This document shows, piece after piece, positions 56,797 through 64,000 of a stretch of 64,000 nt of DNA. Source of the stretch: CAVUCH01 sp963763095. Its GTDB lineage: Bacteria; Acidobacteriota; Vicinamibacteria; Vicinamibacterales; JAENWD01. Position 1 is the first letter of the stretch; every line of letters begins with the position of its first letter. The position numbers were made by a program, and so were the translations under genes. The stretch is taken from positions 62,001 through 126,000 of the forward strand of contig CAVXNR010000037.1 in assembly GCA_963763095.1 (NCBI GenBank), given 5' to 3'. The notes below the pieces were generated by a model, which had not been told where the DNA came from, searched no databases, and worked only from the letters and a program-made list of their open reading frames with translations.

Positions 56797-56802
56797 TATG
56801 AT
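56797..56802 (+). promoter_or_regulatory. nuoG-like gene promoter, leaderless-type -10
   Basis: TATGAT with a 9 nt gap to ATG 56812. Confidence 0.45.
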
Positions 56803-56811
56803 CGCTGACGT

Positions 56812-58606
56812 ATGGAAACCGTGACGCTGTCCATCGATGGCCAGCAGGTCACCGTCGAGAAAGGCAAGACGGTCCTGCAGGCGGCCATCGAGAACGGGTT
56901 CTCCGTTCCCTATTACTGCTATCACCCGGCGCTTGGCGTCGACGGCTCGTGCCGCGTCTGCATCGTCAAGATCGAGAAGATGCCGAAGCTGCAGACGGCC
57001 TGCTCCACGATCTGCACCGACGGCATGACCGTGATGACGCAGACGCCGGATGTGGTCGAGGCGCGCGCGGGCGTGTTCGAGTTCCTGCTGATCAATCACC
57101 CGCTCGACTGCCCCGTGTGCGACAAAGGCGGGGAGTGCCCGCTGCAGGATTTCTCCTACAGCTTCGGGCCCGGGGCGAGCCGGATGGAGTTCCCGAGGCG
57201 GGTGTTCGACGGCGAGGGCGTCAAGGCGGACGTGGATTTCGGTCCGACGCTGATGCTGAACCGCAACCGGTGCATCCTCTGCACCCGCTGCGTGCGGTTC
57301 ATGAAGGAGATCGACACCGACGCCCAGATCAGCATCGTCGATCGCGGCGGCGGCAGCGAGATTGCCACGTTCCAGGAGGAGGGGATCCATTCGCTCCTTT
57401 CCGGAAACCTGATGGATGTGTGCCCGGTCGGCGCGATCACGACGCGCGACTATCGCTTCAAGTCGCGCCCCTGGGACAATCCCGATGCGGTGGACACCAT
57501 CTGCACGCTCTGCTCCAAGGGCTGCAACACGACGGCGTGGATCAAGGCGAAGCCGGAGTGGGCGAAGGGCGCGCGGCTCGTGCGCATGACGCCGCGCCTG
57601 AACCACGAGGTCAACGGCTACTGGATGTGCGACATCGGACGGTTTGATTACCACTGGATTGAGAGCGAAGACCGTCTGCGCAAGCCGCTCGTTCGAGCCG
57701 CCGACGGCACGCAGGCGCCATCTACCTGGGACGCGGCGCTGGCGGCGGTCGGCACCGCGGCGGCCGCGCACGCGTCGAACGGGTTCACGTTCCTGGCCTC
57801 CGCGCACGCATCGAACGAGGAACTCTTCGTCATTCAGCGTCTGGCCAGCGCGATTGCGCTCACGTGGCCCTACAGCGAAAAGAAGCAGCCTCCCGGCACG
57901 AAGTTTCGCGTCCCGCCGGTGGATGCGCCAAACGTGACCGGGGCGCACGATCTCGGCCTGCCGATCGGGGCGGGCAATACGGGGGCGCCCGACATCTCCG
58001 CGCTTCGCACCGATATCGAGGCCGGTCGCATCCCGGCGCTCTACGTGTTCGATCCAGGGCCCGACGGATCGCTGGGGGATGTCTCCTGGGTCGTCGAGGC
58101 GCGCCGATCCGGCAAGCTCCAGCTGCTCGTGTACCAAGGCGTACTGCTGACGGACATCGCGCGCGCGGCCGACATCGTGCTGCCCGGCGCAGCGTGGGTC
58201 GAGAAGGAATCGACTTACACCAACGACCAGGGTCGCGTGCAGGGCGCCGCCAAAGTCTTCGATCCGCCGGGCGAGGCGCGCGACGACCGTGACATCTTCC
58301 TGGCGGTTGCCAAGGCGACCGGGCAGACGGTGCCGTTCTCGAGCGGAGCGGAACTGCGGCTCGCGCTCGCGGAGGCGCTCGCCGGCAACCCGGCGTACGC
58401 AGGCATCGCCGACATCCAGTTCTCGCGTCCGGTGAGCGCGCGCAACTGGCTGCAGGCGTCGCAACCCGTCCGAGCGCTGGAAGTGGGACTTCATGTTCCA
58501 GGACGTGCCGCCGGTCAAGTTCGAGTGGATGCCGCTGCCCAGCTCGCGGCCGGATGTCATCCCGCTGCGGCCCGTCGAGGAGCTGGAACGGCAGCAGGGC
58601 GATTAG
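56812..58606 (+). CDS. NuoG-like NADH dehydrogenase subunit (one frameshift)
   Basis: About 597 residues after a +1 step near 58462 (RNWLQAS to NPSERWKWDFMFQDVP). N-terminal 2Fe-2S ferredoxin (YYCYHPALGVDGSCRVCIVK), the His/Cys 4Fe-4S motif (HPLDCPVCDKGGECPLQDF), two further clusters (NRCILCTRCVRFMKEID and VCPVGAITTRDYR), the extra NuoG cluster (TICTLCSKGCNTTAWIK) and a shortened molybdopterin-oxidoreductase domain. In complex I it carries electrons from NADH to quinone. It is shorter than E. coli NuoG (about 900), and no other nuo gene is near, so the partner complex is unknown. CcdA follows by 12 bp. Confidence 0.85.
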
Positions 58607-58618
58607 GCCCGATCGGCC

Positions 58619-59371
58619 ATGATTGAGAACGTCTCCATTCTTGCCGCGTTCGCCGCGGGCGTGCTCTCGTTCATCTCACCCTGCGTGCTGCCGCTGATTC
58701 CCGGCTACTTGTCGTTCATCTCCGGGGTGACGCTGGACGACCTCCAGGGCGCATCGGCGTCCGGCGCGGCGGTGGCGGTCGCGGCGCCCCCCGCGACGCG
58801 GCGGCGCGTCATCCTGACCTCCCTCTGCTTCATCCTCGGGTTCTCGATCGTCTTCATCACGCTTGGCGCCACCGCCAGCGCGCTCGGACAGTTCGTGATG
58901 GAGCGGCTCCGCATCCTCGGAAAGATCGCCGGGGTCGTGATCATCATCTTCGGCCTGCACACGATGGGCGTGCTGCGGATCGGGTGGCTGTACAGCGAGA
59001 AGCGCGTGCAGGTCGCGCGCAAGCCGGCGGGTCCGATCGGCGCCATTCTGGTCGGCATCGCCTTCGCGTTCGGCTGGACGCCGTGCATCGGGCCGATCCT
59101 CGCGGGCATCCTCGCGATTGCCGCGGCGCAGGAGACGATTGGACAGGGCGTGCAACTCCTGGCGGTCTACTCCGCGGGACTGGGTATCCCCTTTCTGATC
59201 ACGGGGCTCGCCATCAACTCGTTCTTTACCGCCTTTGCGAAGATCCGGCGGTACTACCACGCCATCGAGCTCGTCTCGGGGGGCCTGCTCGTCGCGATCG
59301 GGCTCTTGATCTTCACCGACCGCTTCACCACGATCGCGCGGGTGCTGCAACCGTACCTGCCGACGTTCTGA
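58619..59371 (+). CDS. ccdA: CcdA/DsbD-like cytochrome c biogenesis protein
   Basis: 250 residues, six membrane helices. Conserved cysteines lie in LSFISPCVLPLIPGYLSF (helix 1) and FGWTPCIGPILAGI (helix 4), the pair that relays reductant from cytoplasmic thioredoxin across the membrane. PGYLSF and the two-fold repeat are typical. It supplies electrons for cytochrome c maturation or periplasmic thiol proteins. It starts 12 bp after the NuoG-like gene, so they are probably one transcript. Confidence 0.92.
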   Translation: MIENVSILAAFAAGVLSFISPCVLPLIPGYLSFISGVTLDDLQGASASGAAVAVAAPPATRRRVILTSLCFILGFSIVFITLGATASALGQFVMERLRILGKIAGVVIIIFGLHTMGVLRIGWLYSEKRVQVARKPAGPIGAILVGIAFAFGWTPCIGPILAGILAIAAAQETIGQGVQLLAVYSAGLGIPFLITGLAINSFFTAFAKIRRYYHAIELVSGGLLVAIGLLIFTDRFTTIARVLQPYLPTF

Positions 59372-59380
59372 GCCGCCGAT

Positions 59381-59408
59381 GGTTGACCGTTCACCGTCAA
59401 CCGTTTAC
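59381..59408. repeat. Heptamer array, CGTTNAC type
   Basis: GGTTGAC, CGTTCAC, CGTCAAC, CGTTTAC in exact 7 bp register, just past the ccdA stop. Confidence 0.65.
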
Positions 59409-59448
59409 CCGCCGCTAGACCCTTCGGATCGGCCCGCCGGATTGCGGC

Positions 59449-59454
59449 TATAGT
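59449..59454 (+). promoter_or_regulatory. Leaderless-type -10 for the flippase-like gene
   Basis: TATAGT with a 7 nt gap to ATG 59462, which favours that start over GTG 59453. Confidence 0.5.
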
Positions 59455-59461
59455 GCCCCGG

Positions 59462-60518
59462 ATGGCCACTGCCCCGGCTCCGCCGCCCGGGAGTTCGGCG
59501 CCCGAAACCGGCGCGGAGTGGCAGGTGCCGTCAGAGCGCGGCGGCCCCGGGCGGTGGATCAAGGCCATCGTCACGCTGCTGCTCTACGCGCTGGTCTTCT
59601 ACTGGACCGACGTGCGGGCCATCGTGTCCCGGCTCACGACGGTGCGCCTGGAGTACGTGGCGGCCGGGGTCCTGCTGTATGTCGGCGGGCAGGCGCTCTC
59701 CACGTGGAAGTGGCGCCTGCTGCTGGCGCCCGTCGGCCTGGCCGCGGTGCGCTACCCGCGGCTGCTCGCGTTCTACTTCATCGGCATGTTCTTCAATCTG
59801 TTCCTGCCGACCATGGTCGGCGGGGATGCCGTCAAGGCCGTGCTCCTGGCGCGGGAAACCGGCGCTCCGGTGCGCGCCACGACGTCCGTGTTCATGGAGC
59901 GGAACCTCGGGCTGTTCGCGCTGCTGTCGATCGCGCTCGTCGCAAGCTGGCGCGCGCCTGCTTTCGACATCATGGGTGTGACGCTGTCGACCCTCACGCT
60001 GGTGCTGTTCTGCGGCTTCATCGCGGCCAATGTGGTACTGGTCACGCGCGGTGTGTACGGGCTGGTCGACCGGATCATCGCGGCCACACCGCTGGCGCGC
60101 ATGCGCCACCGTGCGGCGCCCGCTCTACGATGCCGTGTCTTCCTACCGGGCGCGCACGGGGGTCATCGCCGTCACCGTGCTGCTGTCGTTCGTGTTCCAG
60201 GGGGTCGTTATTGCCGTGGTATTCTTGAACACACGCGCGCTCCACCTCGATTTCCCGTTCTCCTCCATAGCGGTGTTCGTGCCGCTCGTCTCCCTCGCGA
60301 GCATGATCCCGGTCAGCGTCAACGGGCTCGGTGTCCGCGAAGCCCTCTACATCTTCTTCTTCGGCCGGCTCGGCGCGCCGGCGGAGGTGTCGGTCTCGCT
60401 CGCGTTGCTGTACCTCGCCGTGACGTTCATGGCGAGCCTTCCTGGCGGCGTCGTCTACGCCCTGCAGCGCTCCGGCCGCCCGCAGCCGACCGCCGCGTCG
60501 AGGAGCCCGAGAAGCTGA
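59462..60518 (+). CDS. Lysylphosphatidylglycerol synthase/flippase-like membrane protein (one frameshift)
   Basis: About 351 residues after a +1 step near 60115 (ARMRHR to RPLYDAVSSYR). About eight helices: WIKAIVTLLLYALVFYWTDV, VAAGVLLYVGGQALSTWKW, then the family signature FFNLFLPTMVGGDAVKAVLL and TSVFMERNLGLFALL, and in the second half SLASMIPVSVNGLGVREALY. This is the UPF0104/LPG-synthase TM family, whose members flip lipids or lipid-linked sugars. The start is set at ATG 59462, 7 nt after TATAGT. The substrate is unknown. Confidence 0.85.
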
Positions 60519-60525
60519 GGCATCC

Positions 60526-61761
60526 ATGAACCATCACGCCGTCCGTGTGACCGTGTTCCTGCTGGCCGTGGCCTCGGCCGCCGCGGGCGCGTACCTGCTC
60601 GTCACGCTCGAGGACACGATCGTCGCGGAGCGCAGCGCGGAACGCGTGTTCGAGAGCCAGGCTCACGAGGCGGCCCTGCTGGCAGAGCGTCTCCGCACGG
60701 CGCAGCAGTCGTACGTCGCCGCCGGCCAGGGCGCCGACTACTGGATGGGCAAGCTGGCCGATACGCGCGCAACACTCGAGCGCACCCTCGCCGGCCTGGC
60801 GTCGTCTGCAACCGCCGACGGGGCCCGGACGGCCGCGGATCGTGCGGCGGGACTGGTCGGCCAACACGCCCGCCTCGATGCCCGCGCTCGAACGTACATC
60901 AGTCAGCAGCAGCGCCTCATGGCGTCGGACCTGATCTTCACCGAGATGAGCGGGATGACCGGGGAGATCGCCCGGTACACCGACCAGGCGCGCACGACGC
61001 AGCGCGCGCTGGCGGATTCGCGCATCGAGGCGCTGCGACAGCAGCAGGCCTACGTGCTCGGCGGCGCCGCGGCGGCCGGCCTGCTTTGCACGTTGCTGCT
61101 CGTCGCACGCGGCCGGTCGCCGGCTCCCGAGGATATGCGGGAGGCGCTGCGCGCGGTGATGAACGACGCGTCGCCGGCAGGCGGCGCGGCGCTGCGTGCA
61201 GAGCCGGGCACCGCACCCGGATCGATCATGCCGCCCGGGCGGACCGCCGCCGTGATCCCGATCGCGACCGCTGCGGGAGGTGCCGCGCTGGCGTCCGCAG
61301 CGTCATCGGACCTGGCAGCTACGGCCCGCCTGTGTGCGGACCTCGCACGTGTCGGCGACGCTGGGGAGCTTCAGGGGCTGCTCGCACGCGCGGCCCGCAT
61401 CATCGATGCGTCCGGCCTGATCGTCTGGGTGGCCGATCGGGCAGGTACCTCGCTGTTTCCGATTCTCGCCGAGGGCTACGCACCACAGGTACTCGCGCGG
61501 ATGGGCAGCATCGGCCGTGACGCCGACAATGCCGCAGCCGCGGCGTACCGCCAGGGCGAGCTGCGGACCGTTCCGGCCCACGACTCGCTCCCGGGCGCAA
61601 TCGTGGCGCCCATCATCACCGGCGACGGCTGCGTCGGCGTGCTCGCTGCCGAGATGCGCCACGGCACGGAACACCACGAGGCCACCCAGGCCATCACCGC
61701 GATCCTCGCCGCGCAACTCGCCACGTTCGTCACGGCCGTCCCGGCGCAGGAGACGAAGTAA
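60526..61761 (+). CDS. Membrane protein with periplasmic helical domain and GAF domain
   Basis: 411 residues. An N-terminal helix (VTVFLLAVASAAAGAYLLV) and a second at about residue 175 (VLGGAAAAGLLCTLLLVA) bracket a helical extracytoplasmic region like that of chemoreceptors. A GAF-like domain covers about 265-400 (LARAARIIDASGLIVWVADR, FPILAEGYAPQVLARMG, SLPGAIVAPIITGDGCVGVL). No output domain follows, so it may sense a ligand and signal by protein contact. It begins 7 bp after the flippase-like gene, so they share a transcript. Confidence 0.8.
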   Translation: MNHHAVRVTVFLLAVASAAAGAYLLVTLEDTIVAERSAERVFESQAHEAALLAERLRTAQQSYVAAGQGADYWMGKLADTRATLERTLAGLASSATADGARTAADRAAGLVGQHARLDARARTYISQQQRLMASDLIFTEMSGMTGEIARYTDQARTTQRALADSRIEALRQQQAYVLGGAAAAGLLCTLLLVARGRSPAPEDMREALRAVMNDASPAGGAALRAEPGTAPGSIMPPGRTAAVIPIATAAGGAALASAASSDLAATARLCADLARVGDAGELQGLLARAARIIDASGLIVWVADRAGTSLFPILAEGYAPQVLARMGSIGRDADNAAAAAYRQGELRTVPAHDSLPGAIVAPIITGDGCVGVLAAEMRHGTEHHEATQAITAILAAQLATFVTAVPAQETK

Positions 61762-61820
61762 GAATCACTCGGCTCCGGGCTCACGGCACCGGGCGTCAGG
61801 CGCTTGGAACCCCGTTGTTG

Positions 61821-61848
61821 TGCATTCTGCATCGTGCATTGTGCATTG
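61821..61848. repeat. Heptamer array, TGCATTN type
   Basis: Exact units TGCATTC, TGCATCG, TGCATTG, TGCATTG. The first three match 8315-8335 in order. It lies between the convergent GAF and PDZ genes. Confidence 0.85.
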
Positions 61849-61866
61849 CCCCGGGGAGCTCCCCAG

Positions 61867-62827
61867 TCAGATCGGCTCCGCACTCCGCTTCCGCTCGCGA
61901 CGCTCCAGCCTTGCGGTGGCTGTTGCGCTCTTCTTGTCCCGCATATAGGTGATCGACAGGTCCGATCCCTCGTCCGCGCGGCGTACGGCACGCATCAGAT
62001 CCGACGGCGAGCTGACCGGCGCATCCCCGAGCGCGGTGATGACGTCTCCGGCTTTCAGGCCGGCTTTGGCGGCGGGTGAGTCGGCGTGGACGCTGGTCAC
62101 CAGGACGCCCTTGTCCGTCCCGAAAAACTCTCCGAGCTGCGGCGTGAGCTCCTGGATGCCGATGCCCAGCCGTCCCCGGCCTGGCGGCATCACCATCACG
62201 TCCGCGTCGTCGCCCTCTCGAAGCCCGTGCTCCTGGAACCCGTGCATCGGCGGTCCGTCGAACTTGAAGTTCGGCGCGTTGAACTCGAAGCCCGGGCCCG
62301 GCATCCGCCGGAAAAAGAACTCGATCCCCGCGCGCCATGCCCGCCTCGGGGGTGACCTGGAGATCCACGCGGCGCCCCTCCCGTTGAACGGCCATCTTCA
62401 CCGATCGCCCTGCGGGAGTCTCGCCCACGATCCGGGACAGGTGCCGGGCGCTCCGCACCCGCTCGCCATCGAACTCGATGACGATGTCGCCGGCGGCGAT
62501 GCCGGCCTTCGAGGCGGGGCTGTCTTCACGCACATTCGACACGACCGCGCCGCTCATCTTCTGCGCCTGATCGCCTTCGAGGTCAGCGATGCTGACGCCG
62601 ATCTGCACGTCAGGCCCGCCCAACACCTGGATGTGCCGCTGCACGTCCCGCCCGATGCCATCTTCGGCGGCATCATCGGTCGGGGCGGGTGTCTTCTTCC
62701 GCTCTTCCTGCTGTTTCTTCGGCTGTTCCTGCTGTCCGGCGGCGGGCCGGCCGCCCGGCAGTACCGCCGCGCTCGTGCAGACCGACGCGGCAATCAGCCC
62801 CGCGGTGACGAGTGTCCACGTACGCAT
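61867..62827 (-). CDS. Two-PDZ-domain envelope protein (one frameshift)
   Basis: About 319 residues from ATG 62827, with AAGGAG 8 nt upstream. Signal peptide (WTLVTAGLIAASVCTSAAV). PDZ 1: IGVSIADLEGDQAQKMSGAV, REDSPASKAGIAAGDIVIEF. PDZ 2: LGIGIQELTPQLGEFFGTDK, DSPAAKAGLKAGDVITALGD. No protease domain is visible in the DegP position. A +1 step near 62321 in a GGGG run joins the halves (PEAGMARG to IEFFFRRMPGPGFEF). It may be an adaptor or scaffold for periplasmic proteolysis. Convergent with the GAF protein. Confidence 0.85.
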
Positions 62828-63486
62828 ACGCCTCTCCTTCAAAGTCCTGGATCACGCGAGCGCGGCGGTCCTTTCCGGACCTCCTCGTCGCGTCACGTGT
62901 CCTGCACTGCCAATCAGACGCGGAGCGGAGTCAGACGGCCGGGTGCGCCGGCCCACCCGAGTCTACGGAATCCGGCTGGCGCACCATGCCGCGGATCGTC
63001 GGGACACTTCGCCCCGGCCCGAGGAGGCACGAAAACCAAAAACCTAGACCGAGTGCTCGCTTGTGTTGTCACTGAGCCACTCATGTGGGGCAGGGCTTCA
63101 GCCCTGCAAATCGGTACGCGCGAGCAGGCCTGTAGGGCCTGCCCCACGTGACTACCCAAGTAAGTCGCGGGTGTAGAAAACGAGCCGTGGCTACTCGCGG
63201 CATCAAGCGAAGCGTTGGCCTGATGGCATGCCGTCACTCTGGGGGAGTCCGTTTCGCGCTTTCCTGTTTTTGTGCCTGAGCTGCTGCCTCACGTATTTGG
63301 AATGCTGCCTGCCCGTGAGCCACAGTCAAGCAGGCTGTGCGCTACACTTTGCGAGAAACCACCGGTATCGCACCCGACCCTGGTATCCGCACGTGCATGA
63401 CTGCAACGGCGGCAGTGCGATACGCCGGGCCGCGCCGTGCGTCCGGCAGAGATCACCTGGACACTGGCGACATAAAAAGGAGCGGT
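62828..63486. other. Divergent gap upstream of glnA, 659 bp
   Basis: Holds one REP-like pair (63084-63150). A TACACT at 63343-63348 is a possible -10, but ATG 63487 is 138 bp further on. Sigma-54 boxes were looked for and not found. No small gene with coding character is visible. Confidence 0.6.
63084..63150. repeat. REP-like hairpin pair
   Basis: GCAGGGC/GCCCTGC around TTCA, then GCAGGCC/GGCCTGC around TGTAG, closed by GTGGGGC/GCCCCAC. Confidence 0.8.
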
Positions 63487-64000
63487 ATGGCAGCGACCCC
63501 GGCGTCAGCGAACCTCGCGGAACAGAACGCCCGCATCCTCGACCGGGCCGAGCGCGAGCAGGTCAAATTCATGCGGCTGCAGTTCACCGACATCCTCGGC
63601 ACGATCAAGAACGTCGAGATTCCGAACCGCCAGTTCAAGGACGCGCTCAACGGCCTCATCATGTTCGATGGCTCGTCGATCGAGGGCTTCGTACGGATCG
63701 AGGAGTCGGACATGTTCCTGCGTCCGGATCCCGACACCTTCATGATCTACCCCTGGGACAACCCGTCCGGTGAGAAGGTGGCGCGAATGATCTGCGACAT
63801 CTATACGCCCGAGGGGGTTCCGTTCGAGGGATGCCCGCGCAGCACGCTCAAGCGGGTCATCGCGCTCGCCGCCGCCCGGGGGTTCACGATGAACGCCGGC
63901 CCTGAGTGCGAGTTCTTCCTGTTCCAGCGGCGCAACGGGGCCGCCACGACCGAGACGCACGATGCCGGGGGCTACTTCGACCTGACGCCGGTCGACCAGG
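63487..64000 (+). CDS. glnA: Glutamine synthetase type I, 3' end outside window
   Basis: First 171 residues are inside the window. KFMRLQFTDILGTIKNVEIP opens the beta-grasp domain, then MFDGSSIEGFVRIEESDMFL with its conserved loop, IYPWDNPSGEKVARMICDIY, GCPRSTLKRVIALAAARGF and NAGPECEFFLFQ, whose Glu is a metal ligand. This is the GlnA type I signature. It condenses ammonia with glutamate using ATP. ATG 63487 follows AAAAGGAGC, a good ribosome site, 6 nt upstream. Confidence 0.95.
   Translation, partial: MAATPASANLAEQNARILDRAEREQVKFMRLQFTDILGTIKNVEIPNRQFKDALNGLIMFDGSSIEGFVRIEESDMFLRPDPDTFMIYPWDNPSGEKVARMICDIYTPEGVPFEGCPRSTLKRVIALAAARGFTMNAGPECEFFLFQRRNGAATTETHDAGGYFDLTPVDQ

Noticed and set aside
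62828..63486. Sigma-54 promoter for glnA
   Set aside because: No TGGCAC-N5-TTGCA-like pair was found in the gap.

Overview
The window is GC-rich (roughly two-thirds G+C), densely coded DNA from a Gram-negative bacterium: it has an OmpA-like lipoprotein, a TonB-dependent receptor, lipoboxes and Tat signals. The gene content fits Acidobacteriota, most likely the Vicinamibacteria branch. The clues are a VWFA-related secreted protein, a carboxypeptidase-regulatory/TonB receptor behind a LolA-like protein, a PEGA-domain pseudokinase, and serC-serA next to DUF1015. The taxonomic placement is inference. There are no rRNA or tRNA genes, insertion sequences, prophage or CRISPR array that I could support, so this reads as a stretch of chromosome.

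Layout. 0-6.3 kb: end of a lipoprotein gene, DNA polymerase I, a DMT-family permease, a secreted hypothetical, poly(A) polymerase I. 6.4-11 kb: a serine-biosynthesis group on the minus strand (DUF1015, serA, serC, hypothetical). 11-18 kb: M23 lipoprotein peptidase, a TonB-C/PEGA-pseudokinase pair, M28 peptidase, a tiny zinc-ribbon protein. 18-26 kb: MalQ coupled to an aminotransferase, a dipeptidyl peptidase III, a beta-CASP nuclease divergent from a MetF-like protein, a single-domain response regulator. 26-33 kb: an SDR with a coupled secreted protein, a DUF1326 protein, a small Cys-rich protein, and a Tat-exported PaoABC-like molybdenum hydroxylase. 33-39 kb: a Tat class V aminotransferase, a BlaI/BlaR1 pair, a B12-binding radical SAM enzyme, a CDF transporter. 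39-48 kb: a two-component system, LolA-like protein plus TonB receptor, an OmpA lipoprotein, a VWA protein. 48-64 kb: an aminotransferase/AI-2E permease pair, Kbl, a SpoIIE phosphatase, an M1 peptidase, an orphan NuoG-like protein with CcdA, a lipid-flippase-like protein, a GAF protein, a two-PDZ protein and the start of glnA.

Four patterns run across the whole window. (1) Between genes, mostly where genes converge, sit arrays of short tandem repeats whose period is exactly 7 bp although the heptamer differs between loci; several supply the last codons and stop codon of the adjacent gene. (2) A REP-like hairpin family has variable, compensating stems around a near-constant TTCA/TGAA loop; it reaches four tandem 128-129 bp units at 39.9-40.4 kb. 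(3) At least thirteen genes have a TANNNT -10 box only 5-9 nt before the start codon and no clear -35, which suggests leaderless transcription. (4) About eighteen conserved genes or gene segments are interrupted by a single-base indel; fifteen of these are net +1. Sequencing insertions are the likeliest cause. I annotate those genes across the break.
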